Below are positions 1-10,867 of a DNA stretch of 35,225 bases, in pieces. Under the pieces are notes generated by a model. The model was not told where the DNA came from, ran no database searches, and saw only the letters and a program-made list of their open reading frames with translations. Within the stretch, counting starts at the first letter, position 1. Each line of letters begins with the position of its first letter. The translations under genes were made by a program, and so were the position numbers. Location of the stretch: the NCBI RefSeq assembly GCF_000003815.2, contig NC_049983.1:27174919-27210143 (forward strand), read 5' to 3'. This DNA comes from Branchiostoma floridae (taxonomy: Eukaryota; Chordata; Leptocardii; Amphioxiformes; Branchiostomatidae).

Positions 1-461
1 AGAACTGGAGAGGAATCAGCTAATGTTAGTGACGAGACAAGCAGCTGAAACATATGATTGTAAAGTTTAGGGTAGCCAAATTGATTTATTTTGTCACCAG
101 CATACATTTTGTAATTCCAAATTGAAAACCATTCTTCAAGTAAAAATCCAATTTTCCTGACTTTACTGCAATTTCTGCAAAGCAAGACAGACGATAATCT
201 CAAACGCAGAATCAAAGTCACAAAAGTCATTGTCAAAATTTATCTTAATCATCCTTGGCACTTCTATTTCCTTTGAGTCAAAGACGTTACTTTTGGGGAA
301 TTCACACCATTGAAAGGAGCAAGATGAAGTGCAAGGCCTGAAGTTGATGAAATTCTCTGGATTCTGTAAATGTCAGTCCACATTTCCAGACTTGTGTGAG
401 ATGAGTTAAACTCTGTCACCTGTTCCTGTCGGTTAGAGTGGAGTTTACAAGCTTTCTGTGA
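1..461. other. Intron-like sequence, no gene seen
   Basis: AT-leaning sequence with no splice-bounded open frame that I can support. A minus-strand open frame here runs on into the adjacent duplication and has no recognisable motif, so I do not call it. Confidence 0.5.
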
Positions 462-1120
462 GCCAAACTCAGGTTTGTGGAGTGTGTTTGTGACAGGGTG
501 GCAGGATCTACAGGGAAAATAATTGTCATGGCAGCACCAACATGAAAAACTGACCAAACAAACAAACAAATATGTAAACATAAAGGCAATATTGTGTCAA
601 GTCTTTAGCTGGATATTTAGACAAATGATCTTTTAAGCACATCATTCTGATATCACAGTGATCACACGCAACCTTGAAACTGATGAGCAAGTTATTATGT
701 TCACAAACAAACAGACAGACAGACAGACAGGCACAAAAAAGCATAGCCTTCTTGGCAAAGGTAAATAGATAAGATCATTTGTCAGCCAAACTCAGGTTTG
801 GGGAGTGTGTGTATGAGATAGGATGACAAGGTCTGCAGGGGAAGTGTCTTTCATGGCAGCACCGACATGAAAAACTAACAAACAAATAAAAACAAGTAGA
901 CATAAAGGGAATATTGTGTCACGTCTTTAGCTGGAGGTTTGGACAAACAATTTTTTAAGCTTTAAGCACTTCTATTCTAACATCTCAGTGCTCGCACTCA
1001 AACTTGCAACTGATGAATAAGTTATTCTGTTCACAAACAAACAGTCAGACAGTCAGACAGATACTCAAAAACATAACCTTCTTGGCAATCTTGGCAAAGG
1101 TAATTAGATAAGATCATTTA
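462..1120. repeat. Tandem segmental duplication, about 323 bp x 2
   Basis: Two diverged direct copies lie end to end. Copy 1 starts with GCCAAACTCAGG at 462 and copy 2 with the same word at 785, an offset of 323. Both continue through shared landmarks in the same order: CATGGCAGCACC, ATGAAAAACT, an (AAAC)n stretch, AATATTGTGTCA, TCTTTAGCTGGA, a (CAGA)n stretch, CCTTCTTGGCAA, and AGATAAGATCATTT near 770 and 1110. Differences are substitutions and small indels in the simple-sequence parts. No protein is supported. Confidence 0.9.
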
Positions 1121-1550
1121 GAGGAGTGATAGTACACACTGAGAAGGAAAAGAAGTTTCTCAGTAAAGTTGTATTCTTTATCATTAAAAAGAACTTGCTG
1201 TGCAGTACTGCATCTGTCAGATAGAGGTCTCTCCTGTCCACTGAAACTCCCAGATTTTCCATGGGATGAAGTTGCCTAACTGCTTGACTGGAATGTTTTG
1301 GTCACGGACAGGGATTGCATGAAAAAAAACAGGACTCAAATATGGAAAGATTGGATTTATTTTCCCAACCCTTCAAACCTACTTGCTAATGTCACAGATA
1401 ATGTGTGAATTACCTGGTTGTCATTTTGACAAACTGTTTTATAGATGGATGTTAAGATTGTCATAATGTCACATTTCTTCACATCCTGGTTATTATTGAA
1501 ATCAATAAAGCTTAACAGCCTTATCCGCTCCCCGACATATTTTAAACTGC
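1121..1550. other. Unique sequence, nothing recognised
   Basis: There is no repeat, RNA or exon signature that I can support in this stretch. Confidence 0.4.
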
Positions 1551-1847
1551 ACTGTCCCCAGATACACACCTCCTGTCAAGTGGATTACTGTACTGCCCCC
1601 AGATACACACCTCCTGTCATGTACATTACTGTACTGTCCCCAGATATACACCTCCTGTCATGTGGATTACTGTACTGCCCCCAGATACACACCTCCTGTC
1701 ATGTGGATTACTGTACTGTCCCCAGATACACACCTCCTGTCATGTGGATTACTGTACTGCCCCCAGATACACACCTCCTGTCATGTGGATTACTGTACTG
1801 CCCCCTGATACACACCTCCTGTCAAGTGCATTACTGTACTGCCCCCA
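1551..1847. repeat. 41-bp minisatellite, 7 copies
   Basis: The word GATACACACC (GATATACACC in one copy) recurs at 1561, 1602, 1643, 1684, 1725, 1766 and 1807, an exact 41-bp period with no indels. The unit core is ATTACTGTACTGYCCCCAGA followed by TACACACCTCCTGTCA. Copies differ by a few substitutions (CTGTCC versus CTGCCC, GTGGATT versus GTACATT). Because 41 is not a multiple of three and the unit lacks stops in several phases, the open frames crossing it are a by-product. Confidence 0.97.
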
Positions 1848-2252
1848 CATGACATTGCAAGCTGGCAGGTATCTAAAAAACATTCATTGCAATATTACCA
1901 TGGAAACATCACATCCGACATCGCCATGGAAACAATAGTCATAAACAGCTGTCCTCCTCACTTTCATATGCCAAACTGTTTTCTTGTCGGCATGGAAACA
2001 GAAATGATAAAACTAAAACTATAAAAATGTTTGCAATTGATGAAAAGCCCTCATAGATTTCCTTGCAGGTGACTTTGGCATGTGTTTGCACATGACTTGG
2101 GTGGTGAATGTTTGTTTTTCTGCAGAGTTTGTGACATGAAAATGAGTTGATATTGTAACCGTGTTGAGTAGATAGGCTGAAGGTGACACCATCACTCACC
2201 CCCTGTAATAATTATCCTGTTCTGTAAGAGGAGGGAATGTTGAGGTGGTGAG
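1848..2252. other. Intron-like sequence with two CCATGGAAAC words
   Basis: CCATGGAAAC occurs twice within about 25 bp (near 1899 and 1923), each preceded by short similar sequence, giving partial resemblance to RFX X-box right halves. Nothing else is supported. Confidence 0.3.
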
Positions 2253-2286
2253 TGACGTCACATTTACGTCAGGAGTGCGTCACGTG
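2253..2286. promoter_or_regulatory. CRE and CACGTG motif cluster
   Basis: A full palindromic CRE, TGACGTCA, lies at 2253-2260, a half-site ACGTCA at 2266-2271, and GCGTCACGTG ending at 2286, which contains a CACGTG E-box. In animals such motifs are bound by CREB/ATF and bHLH-zip factors. The clustering is seen in the sequence; regulatory function is inference. Confidence 0.4.
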
Positions 2287-2721
2287 CAGACTAGTGTTGG
2301 GGTATCCTTTCAAATACTGTCACCTTTGGCAACTTATGAATGATAATTTTCCAGTAGACTTCAAGTAAACCTAATATGGAAATCCCTACACTTCAACACC
2401 TTACTGGATAAACATACGTATGTAATGTTACAAGGACACAGCTTTTAAAACATCATGCTTCGCTTTATATCATAGGATCTTTGGTTGAGTCATTATATAG
2501 ATTGACATAATTATATAATATAATAATAAAATAGAATATGGTTGTTCAAAATTCAAAAACCTTCTATTTGTAATTTGATCACGTCCTCATCAATTTCACT
2601 GCTGTGACCATATACACACTTACTCTGGACATGATACATTGCAGGCCCTTCGTTGTGCCCCATGAAGGTTAGATGAAGTAATATGGTAAATAATGTCATA
2701 AGTCATGCTTATTTTGACAGG
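2287..2721. other. AT-rich intron-like sequence
   Basis: AT-rich, including an A/T run around 2510-2535. No exon, RNA or repeat is supported. Confidence 0.4.
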
Positions 2722-2936
2722 TACTGTAAATGGATTTAAGTTTGCAGGGATTTAATTTTGTGGTAGCGGGAAAATGTTCACGGTGGTTTCAAGTTTGCAG
2801 TAGCGTCATAGACTGTAGTCAAATAATATAATAATAATTATGGATAAATGTTCGCAGTGGTTTTAAGTTCCGGTGAAGTGGCCACCATGAAAACTGCGAA
2901 CATAAAACCATCACAAACGTTTCTGCATTTACAGTA
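2722..2936. mobile_element. TA-flanked MITE (Tc1/mariner-like ends)
   Basis: The element starts TACTGTAAATG and ends with its exact reverse complement, CATTTACAGTA. The outer TA on each side fits a TA target duplication. Beyond the first 11 bases the ends remain loosely inverted (AAGTTTGCAGGG against the complement of the right end). Two internal direct subrepeats begin AAATGTTC near 2773 and 2846. It is about 215 bp with no transposase, so it is non-autonomous. TA duplication is typical of Tc1/mariner elements; family assignment is inference. Confidence 0.8.
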
Positions 2937-4195
2937 TTCACAGCTAGCAGAGTGCTATCCAAATCTTTACCAAGGTTACCCAGTAACTTTGTCTTTTTAC
3001 CTTTTTTTTCACTTAAAATCTGCAGCTACAGCATACATGCACCAGCTGGAGCTGCATGGTTACCTGGCAGTGTGTAATCGTTTGCTGGTATTTCCAATAG
3101 ATATCAAATTGAATATAAATTCTAAAGTATTTAGGCCATCGGAGTATATTTCATTGGGCATAAGTATAGCAACTAAACAGATATCATGACAACAGTCAAA
3201 CTCAGGTAAACATTGTACGACCGTGTATAAAATTATTAGCACTGAGGCATAAACCAGGCTTTGCTTTAAGTATGTTTTTCTTCAAATCAACAAATAGAAT
3301 TGATATTGCCTTTAGTTAAAAGCCCAGATAATGAATAGAAGTGAAAAGTGGTGTCCTTGTTGTGCCCCTTGACTGGCTGTACCTCAGCATGACACGATCA
3401 ATTGAGTACATCCCCCACCGACAACAGAAATGGACTTGGCCATTACAAGTTATTCTCTTGGTTATGGAACAAGTGGAAATGTAATCTCTGACACAAAAAT
3501 TAGACCTGCCCAAATATTCAACTCCAGTCTTTGTCAAGTAATGAACAATGCACTGTTGACAATGGAGCTGATGAGTAAAAAATCTGGGTAAGTCCTATTT
3601 TGGTGTTGGAAATTACAGTTCAACTTATTCCAGAATGACTTCTACCAGCACAGATGAACTTTCAAGTCAATATTTTCATGGTTCTGGAACAGTACAACTG
3701 TAAGCCAGAGAGCAATTCAACTGAAGACAGAGGGTCAGGATCTGAGTTGCATACAGAAAGAGTCAAAGACAGACCCAATACAGTACCTCCATTTTTCACA
3801 GAGTTAACAAAAAGTACTTTAATTGGTGAAGGGAGGCAGGTTAGGAGGGATTCTGGCTGTGTTTTCTGACCGTGATTCATCATTCAAGCTGGTGCAATTT
3901 CCGAGTCCATTTTTCCTCCATGCAAAACCGTGAGGAGACAAAGTGTGTGTGTAATTTTACCTAACGTTTCACTCATGCCAGTACAGCATTACTCAGGAGC
4001 CCTTACCCCAGCTCCAGCACCTGTAAGTGCAGCAGATGGAGGCAGTTTATGGTACTTGTAGAAGGTGTAATTGTGCCAGATTGAGCCGGGACACCGTTAT
4101 ACTGATCCTCGTGTCTATAACCGGACTTTAGCGCCGGAGGAGCGCCCTGTTCACGAGCAGCGGCCTTCTCATGCTCCGCAGATGTGCCACTAATG
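2937..4195. other. Intron-like sequence, no supported gene
   Basis: Short open frames on both strands overlap one another (for example 3654-3883) and none has a convincing acceptor-donor pair or known motif. A CpG-richer part at about 4085-4200 is unique sequence. I see no RNA gene. Confidence 0.4.
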
Positions 4196-4520
4196 GCCGT
4201 TATCGCCGGTTTATGGAGACGCATGTTTGTTTAGTATTCCCTACAGTGTGTCACAACTGTGTCTTACAGAATGTGTCCAGGGACACCTGAAAAGCAGTCT
4301 GTAGCCTGAGTGTCCTGCAGCATGTCGCAACTGTGTCTTACAGAATGTGTCCAGGGACACGGTTTTTAGCCTGAGTATGGTTTTAACCCTAAATGAAATG
4401 AAAATGAATATCAACAATCCTATCAGGGCGGTTATCTCCAATTTATGGAGACGCATGTTTGTTTAGTATTCCCTACAGTGTGTCACAACTGTGTCTTACA
4501 GGACAGTCCTGACAGGGTAG
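4196..4520. repeat. Local duplication, offset 232 bp, with a partial third copy
   Basis: TTATGGAGACGCATG followed by GTTTAGTATTCCCTACAG and CAACTGTGTCTTACAG occurs at 4211-4269 and again at 4443-4501. A partial copy of the right part, CAACTGTGTCTTACAGAATG through CCAGGGACAC, sits between them at about 4328-4360. The sequence left of each copy also matches loosely (GGCCGTTATCGCC versus GGCGGTTATCTCC). Confidence 0.9.
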
Positions 4521-5930
4521 TCGTCCCTGGGACACTAGTTCAGATGCATTCTGCAGCTTTTCTTATCAAATGATAAAGAAGCAATAATGAATATATTTTG
4601 ATTAACAAGATATTTTTATGGGCTAGACTCGTTCAATAGACTTCATTATCACAATCTAATAAAGACTTAAATTGAGTTCTTCTCCTACATGTCTAAGTTA
4701 TTATTATTAACATATTAAGAAATTCTGATGCACTTGCAGTCTATTGTCAAATGGTAACTTCTTAGATTGATAGCAGATTAATTAAAAGTGTAGAAATGTG
4801 CACGGAAATGGATCAGACTGGGCCAAACTAGTTCAGTAAGCTGGTTGCCACTGTGTACAGCTCTGAGACTGTGTGACACTTGGTATTCCCCTCATGTCAC
4901 ACTACATCCCTGGCAGTATGAGGCCAGCACAGGATTGAACTGTTCATCTTGACAATTATTATTCATTGTCAAGCTCTTTTAATTTATTTCTTTTAAAGAT
5001 GGCCCTGTCTGTTGAGGGTTGTGAGGTCAGGCATGTATAAATGTCTGAGAGTAGCAGGATGGATTGAACCCTCCCTGTAAAGCACCCGTCTCCAGGCCTC
5101 CTTGTGTTTAATTTACCAGCCGTGCTCATTAAGGAGTCTTCTCACACGTGAGAGTGGCGCCAACGTCTTATGAACTATTTCTTAATTCAGCTGTTCATTT
5201 AGTTTCTGTATAGTGGTAGCTTGTCTTCAAACTTTTCATTATACTATATAATTTATAGGACTAATCCATATCATATTGCTAGTATTAATTTCTTTTCTTT
5301 AAAGGTGGCAAAAAAAACAGACCCTCATGTCCATCCCATTTCCCCAGACTCCATCTCTCCCAGTCTCTCGCCATGTCACTCCACAATTGGGATCAATACC
5401 CTCCACAGCTAACCATCCACAGTAACCTCCAGTAACCCCCACTGTCCCTGTATCTAGGTGTGGTCTATATGTTACTGGGAGGGATCCATCTTAACTGTAT
5501 ATAGGGGTGCACGGAATCTAAATCAATTTTTTTTCTTTTCAAAGTGGACACCCCTTCCAGCTTTGATGTACTCTGTCTTCCCCTTAATTATTTTGCAAAA
5601 GTTTGTTTTCTTTTTTTGTTGTTGAAACTTGAGCACATTTTTTTTGTGTTTTGAGGTTATTAACAACCTGTAATTCCAGAAGAGCACAAATAAGTTCACT
5701 CAATTCTATGAACTGCAACAGATAGAACGGTGCAAAATTGTGTGTGATTTCAAAAGTTGCCACATTGAAAGAGAAGATAAGAAGTCCTAAAACTTAAAGT
5801 TTGTAGTTCTGTCCATCTTGTATCTTAGGTGTCTTACTGATGTCAACTGCACAGAAAATGTGCATGACTTTGTTCTTTTACTGTATTGTTTTCCCAGGGA
5901 GAGTAGCTTGTACTTGTAGGACCACCCCTG
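4521..5930. other. AT-rich intron-like sequence
   Basis: Contains T-rich runs (5520-5650) and a CACGTG E-box at 5145-5150. A Ser/Pro-rich stretch after a good acceptor-like site (5290-5411) has no donor before its stop and is not called. No RNA gene seen. Confidence 0.4.
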
Positions 5931-6760
5931 ACCACCTGTTATGATGTTTGTTGGGGTCCACATTTGCATCACTATTCTCCCACCCACATGGCATCATACT
6001 GGATGGTCTCTAGTCTAGTCTGGAAGGAGCTTTAATTTCTGTGTTATACTCTCCTCCTTACATCACAAAACTCACATAACAGACATTTGGGGAGGCTTCA
6101 TGATCATCTACAACTGTCTCAGAAAAAGAATAGGATCCTAAGAATTTAGAATTTAGAGTTTATCCTTTAGAGTTTATCCTTTAGAGTTTAGTTTTTAGAG
6201 TTTTTATTTTTTAAATAAATAAATAAATCCTTTCAATAGTTTCATATTACTATCCCTTTGCAGGACAGTTTTCTCAGTGTGCAGTGACCACCTGTTAAGC
6301 ACAGGCTCCCATATCTGCTTTACTGTCCCTCCTCCTTAAGCTACTTATGTATAGCTCAAATGGTTCCTGTTGTGAAAGTTGTACTATACTGTGAACTCTA
6401 CAGTACCATGATATAGTGATAGAAAGTTTAAAGAGAACCGTTTTTGTGTAAGTTTTATCTCCTTTGTACTGACCGCCTGTTTGCCCAGGTCAGGGTGCCA
6501 TGTTTACATGGATATGTGCTACCCTTTACCGCTCATTTGGTCTCATTATCTCTTTTACAAGATACACAGCAACTTTGACTCCCCAGGAAAAGTTTAATTT
6601 CTGTGTACTGGCAGACTGGTTCATGTTTTGGTTGAGACTGTTTGAGATGTTATTGTAGTGACCACCTGTTAATCATATTCAGGCTCCACAGACTATTTCC
6701 ACAGTAGTAAGGCCCATATTTATTTCCATGACTATGCCCTGGATGGTACGGCTCCTGTAG
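5925..6760. repeat. Degenerate repeat of about 185 bp
   Basis: ACCACCTGTT or a one-base variant recurs at 5931, 6287, 6472 and 6661, spacings of 356, 185 and 189, consistent with a decayed unit of about 185 bp with one copy too diverged to see. Weak companion words recur in order (CTGGATGGT, AGGCTCC, GGCTCCTGTAG or GGTTCCTGTTG). Alignment is poor outside these words. Confidence 0.45.
6140..6230. repeat. 16-bp tandem repeat and (TAAA)n
   Basis: TTTAGAGTTTATCC-type units with a 16-bp period are repeated about three times from 6148, followed by a short AAATAAATAAATAAAT run at about 6213-6228. Confidence 0.8.
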
Positions 6761-7218
6761 TCCCTTTGTCAGGCAGTCTGTTGTCAGTTCGGCTGCCAAC
6801 TGGCCACCAGGACAATAGGGACCATCCACGAGTATGTCATCTGGGGACAGTCTCAGAAATGCTGTGATTTCCTGACTTCTTTTATTATAATAAACCACAC
6901 TTTCAAATCTAAAATAAGTTTTCTAGATTCGTATATGAAGTCATACATTTTAATCTTTCACTGAAGATACGGCCGGGGAGATGTCAGTTGTGTTCTTCCC
7001 AAGAAAAATTATTCATTCTATGGAATCTTCCATTTGTTTTATTCTATCTAAATTTAGCGATACCTATACTTGACTTTGATTAAGTCTTTTAATTGTGCTT
7101 CACACAAATGATATAGTACTTCTGAAGTGTGACTTTCCAATCGTTTCCTCTCATTGCAGTTTGTGTTTCCAAAATTTACCATCGCCTGCTTACACTTTTC
7201 GGTAATCATTATGAATGG
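6761..7218. other. Unique intron-like sequence
   Basis: No exon, RNA or repeat is supported. A minus-strand open frame at 6650-6898 has no known motif or splice support. Confidence 0.35.
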
Positions 7219-7594
7219 GAGTGATCAATACCGTTTTTCAGGACTTCTGAGACTGTCCCTTCCTCTGGTCCGACTGAGCCATTGTCTCCATCAGGACCAG
7301 TCGTTGTTCCTCCTCCGACAATGGACCACCTGCTGCGCACCATTCTTCTGTGCTGTAACCATGGCAACGGGCAGTTCTATAGAACTGCAGGGGTCCAGGG
7401 GGAGGAACAGTGTCGGGAAGTTGGCGCCAAGTCTGTCGTTGGAAGTTTTAGGCTCTGTGAGTTCACAGGAAGGTTGTACCAATGAGAGCAAGTTTTATGG
7501 AAGTAACAGAAGATCTGCAGGAGATAGGAGAGTTTTCAGCCTGGAGAAGTTGAGAGTTTGTGGAGAGTCTTAAAGTTTTGGAGGGATCCGTCAG
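7219..7594 (+). promoter_or_regulatory. Candidate promoter/5-prime UTR upstream of ATG 7595
   Basis: This stretch is richer in GC and CpG than its surroundings and lies directly upstream of a candidate first exon. It includes a perfect RFX-type X-box at 7355-7368. An alternative reading is a coding exon starting after the acceptor-like TTTTTCAG at 7233-7240: that frame is open and rich in Ser, Pro and Thr up to about 7485, but it lacks a good donor. I favour the promoter/UTR reading, weakly. Confidence 0.3.
7355..7368. promoter_or_regulatory. RFX X-box motif
   Basis: GTAACCATGGCAAC matches the X-box consensus GTNRCC(0-3)RGYAAC at every position with a 2-bp spacer. RFX factors bind this motif in promoters of ciliary genes and in other enhancers. 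It sits 226 bp upstream of ATG 7595. Binding is inference. Confidence 0.5.
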
Positions 7595-7686
7595 ATGGTG
7601 TTTGGAGGCATCAGTGGGTGCAGCAAGGCAGCCTTCTGCCTGGCCAGTCTGTTCGGCTGTCGTTACCTCCCAGACACCGTGACACG
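7595..7686 (+). CDS. Candidate first coding exon A, product unknown
   Basis: An ATG at 7595 opens 30 codons (begins MVFGGISGCSKAAF, ends YLPDTVT), then two bases CG, then GTAAGA, a near-consensus donor (CACG|GTAAGA). The frame has a TAA 24 bases upstream of the ATG, so the exon does not extend leftward as coding in this frame. Small residues and cysteines dominate the middle part; a hydrophobic run (AAFCLASLFG) is too short to call a membrane helix. No family is recognised. Its phase and last two bases are identical to those of the candidate exon at 13220, which suggests alternative first exons of one gene on this strand. It could be chance: the exon is short and there is no transcript evidence. 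Confidence 0.33.
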
Positions 7687-9299
7687 GTAAGAAAGCAAAG
7701 CTTGTGTTGGAGGGCAGACTTCTGTGGTGATGCTTGTGAGAATGTTTTCTGGTTGTGTGTGAGTTTGTTTCTACTGGTCCTAACACTCCCAGGGTTTGAC
7801 ATGTGGTGAGGATGTAACATTTTGGTGTAGAGAAACAAACACCAGTAGGTTTTCCCTGCTGTCACCCATCTGTTGCTGCCCCTTGGTGTGAACTGTGATC
7901 AACTCAAACTTCTGGTAACTTTCAGGTCATATTTGCTCTTATGGGGAGGTATCAGCGTAACATTCTGGAGTTGATACTTGATAGAACAGACCTTTATGAC
8001 ATATTTCATAAGAAGTCTTCTTAAGTAATACCTTTTGAGGGGAAGGAAGGGTCAGAAAAAGGAATATCGAGTTAGGTTGCTCAATGCAAACCCCTGGATA
8101 TTGATGTCATGAAAAGGGAAGTTGTAAGCTAAACTAAAGTTCAGCTCACTGTTGAATGTAGACTAAGATGTCTTATTATGCAAGTTGTAAAAGAAGCTAA
8201 TAAAGATATATTAATCATATTTTACTAATTATAGAAAATAGATTTGATCTCTTTTTTCTTTATTAATTCAAATGACATAATTAAAAAGTTTCTTGGAATG
8301 AACAAAGACATTTTTCCATTTTGTTTAGAAAACCTTAGGCTAGTACATGTTTAGAAAGTATGACTGCAACATAGTTACATATACATAATAGCCTGTAATA
8401 GTTTATGACTGAAGAAGATTTGGTACTTGCAGTTGGTGGCTGATTTTGTAATTTTTCTTCCATGCTCCGTTCAGCACCTTATAGTTCTGCACATGAGGTA
8501 TGTACAGGACTTCCTTGATTTGTACTGGGCAGTTTCTTTTCATTCTAGCTAGGAGTGACATCTGAGTTGTTTTACTGATATTGTATTTACTTAGAAATTT
8601 TGTTCGTAGCCTTTTACTTCCAAAGGAATGTAGTGTCAGATGTTACCCATATTGAGATGACGCTGCTGTATTATAAAGCTGGTATATTACTAGTGCTTGC
8701 TGTACTTGTCTTCAGTTCTGTTTATTCTAACATCCAGACTGAGTGTAGCTTCTTGCCAAGGCCAATAACACTAGCCACCTTTTAGTTCAGGTATTGAGTA
8801 CAATGTAGTTGGTTGGTTAATCGATTCATCAATTGATTGATTATCAATAAGTAGTGAAAGTATACCAAGTCATGTAGTACACGTTTATCTATCCTTATCT
8901 CCATTTTTCATTTTTTTATCATTTTTTATTTAACTGTAACAGTTTGTGCCTCTATCTCTTACATGTACATGACATATGTCGTTGTGAGTGGTTGTGCCTG
9001 ATACAGACAGTAAACCCGGATACATCGGACTCCACACGGTGCCAGTTATAGCCCCACCAACCAGTGTATCACTCGGAGGTACTGCAGTGTCCGTGATGGA
9101 CTATTGATTCTGTGCTGCGCTTCCAGAGTTAATACCATCCAACCTGCTTAGCTGTTACGGTAGGAAGGGATTGTGCAGAACATTCATGGTCATTTCCAAG
9201 TGAAATTAGTTTGTTGTTACCTTGTTGTGGACCTTAAGTACATTTGACTATGAAATGAGTTTACCTTGTGATTCCATAGATATTCGGCTTAGAAGTACA
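7687..9299. other. Intron-like sequence following candidate exon A
   Basis: AT-rich, with a low-complexity (TTGA)n-like patch near 8820-8855. No second exon, RNA gene or transposon is supported. Confidence 0.4.
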
Positions 9300-9900
9300 G
9301 CTTGTGGGGAAGTTTGAGCCATGTGAGACATGATATCTGAAAGAGTTTGTACAGAAGTTTTGAGCCCAGTTACAGATATCAGAAAGAGTTTGTGCTGAAG
9401 TTTTGTCTCCCCCCTTGACAGATTTCTGAGAGACTGTACAGGGCTCGAAATACTGGGTGCATGTGCACCCAGGTGCGCCCAAAATTGGAGCTGTGCACCC
9501 AATTATTTTCTGTGGGTGCACAGGGTCCTAGGTTTATGTATGTAAAGATATCAAAATATACTAGTATACATCATATTCTTGACATCTAAGTGTTAGAAAG
9601 GTAATAAAAATGTCTCATGGTCCTTGTTTAAGAATTGGATAGCTTGTAACTAAGTTTTGCTATTAGGTTATTACTTAAATTTAAGTGGTGCACCCAAAAA
9701 TGTTTTGGTGCACCCAATTTTTTAAGCTGGGTGCACTGGTGCATCTAATCCCAAAAATGAATTTTGAGCCCTGTTGTATGTAGAAGTTTGAGCACTGTCT
9801 CCCCCTTGACAGATTTCAGAGAGAGTTTGTGCAGAAGTTTTGAGCGATGTTTCTCCCCTGTAACAGATATCAGAGAGAGTTAATACAGAAGTGTTGAACC
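9300..9900. repeat. Minisatellite of about 44-55 bp, interrupted by a MITE
   Basis: The unit AGAGTTTGTRCAGAAGTTTT plus TGAGC...TGACAGATWTC recurs with anchors at 9342, 9385 and 9429, and again at 9822 and 9876. The 335 bp between 9439 and 9773 do not belong to it and are an inserted element. The left flank of the insertion (AGAGACTGTA) and the right flank (TTGTATGTAGAAGTTTGAGC) together rebuild one repeat unit. Confidence 0.8.
9439..9773. mobile_element. hAT-like MITE, copy 1 (335 bp)
   Basis: The ends are inverted: CAGGGCTCGAAAT at the left and ATTTTGAGCCCTG at the right (12 of 13 paired). Subterminal words GGGTGCA/TGCACCC recur many times on both sides (9457, 9469, 9494, 9513, 9689, 9709, 9728), as expected for clustered transposase-binding motifs. 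CAGGG...CCCTG ends are typical of hAT elements; the 8-bp target duplication is not preserved, only CTGTA versus TTGTA. No transposase. A related copy lies at 14024-14400 in the opposite orientation. Confidence 0.8.
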
Positions 9901-10497
9901 CTTTAAAAGACCAGTGGGAAGTGGTTTAATCAGTCTCCGTGCCAGTACCAGTAATTGTGGTCCTGTTAGAACTGACAGCTCATCTGATGACTTTGGTCCA
10001 AAGTCAGGGGTCAGAAGAACCAATGAGATACGGGGGATGGTGTGCTACTGGTGGGGGAGGATCCAACTAATGGATAGTGCATTACATAATTACAGGGAGA
10101 ATTATGTAACTAGAGATCCCTCTCCTAGTAATGACATCATGCTGGAGTCATCATGAAATAGTAAATTATCATCAAAACATAATCATCAAAACATACTACA
10201 TTACATTATATCATAAATACATAAGAACATGAAGTCATTGGTGCACAGAGACAGTGAATTATGCAATGTATGGATGCAGCATAGAATCAGTAAAATATAT
10301 ATAATGTATAGAGTTAATATACATTTAGCATACCTTGAATACATCGTCTTGTACTTTATCTCCCCCCCCCCAAAAAAAGTATGAGATGAATGAATAGATA
10401 AAAACAGAGTTTAGTAGATCCTTAGAATTAGAAACAGTGAGTCACAGATGTAGGAGACAGAATACAAAATGTAGATCATGAATACATACAAACCAGT
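9901..10497. other. Intron-like sequence, no supported gene
   Basis: An 80-codon open frame at 9914-10156 has no recognisable motif, and its start is not an exon boundary I can support. Contains a homopolymer junction C(10)A(7) near 10363-10379. Confidence 0.35.
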
Positions 10498-10606
10498 CAC
10501 TCTATAAACATAGAAACCCGAGCCCCACTTCCCCACTCTATAAACATGAAACTCGAGCCCCACTTCCCCACTCTATAAACATGAAACCCGAGCCCCACTT
10601 CCCCAC
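10498..10606. repeat. 35/36-bp tandem repeat, 3 copies
   Basis: TCTATAAACAT...GAAACCCGAGCCCCACTTCC units start at 10501, 10537 and 10572. The first copy has one extra base (CATAGAAA versus CATGAAA). Confidence 0.95.
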
Positions 10607-10634
10607 GCTCACATCAAAGCCTTAAACATGCTGA

Positions 10635-10823
10635 CAGGCCCCGCAGTGCTGCAGGCATCTCAAAGTCATGTTCACCCAGCAGCATGGCTTCTCCATACTA
10701 ATGCATACAGGACTCACAATGAGCCCCTCAGATCTGTCCGCCGAACAGACTTCGGAACCACTGCCATCTTTCACGGGGAGCGGGGTGTTGCGGAAGCTCG
10801 CCGTTGCCATGGCTACAGATTAG
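10635..10823. other. CpG-rich exon-like segment, strand uncertain
   Basis: Both strands are open across this unusually CpG-rich unique stretch. On the minus strand, an ATG at 10810 in a strong context (GCCATGG) opens 31 codons (MATASFRNTP...RSEGLI) to a GTGAGT donor starting at 10717. On the plus strand, a frame from 10635 contains ATGs at 10668, 10701 and 10719 and stops at 10823 (MSPSDLSAEQ...AMATD). Neither resembles a family I know. An X-box-like GTTGCCATGGCTAC at 10803-10816 overlaps the minus-strand ATG. Most likely regulatory or 5-prime UTR sequence; a real exon on either strand is possible. Confidence 0.22.
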
Positions 10824-10867
10824 TGGCTTATGCGGGCAGACTTCCTGGGAGGGGCGTGTCTGGTTGA

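Noticed and set aside
1445-1938. 135-codon open frame across the 41-bp repeat
   Set aside because: The 41-bp period rotates the frame, so the peptide repeats only through absence of stops; an overlapping frame is equally open.
5290-5411. Ser/Pro-rich exon-like stretch after a strong acceptor-like TTTCTTTAAAG
   Set aside because: No donor precedes the stop, and there is no nearby polyadenylation signal to make it a terminal exon.
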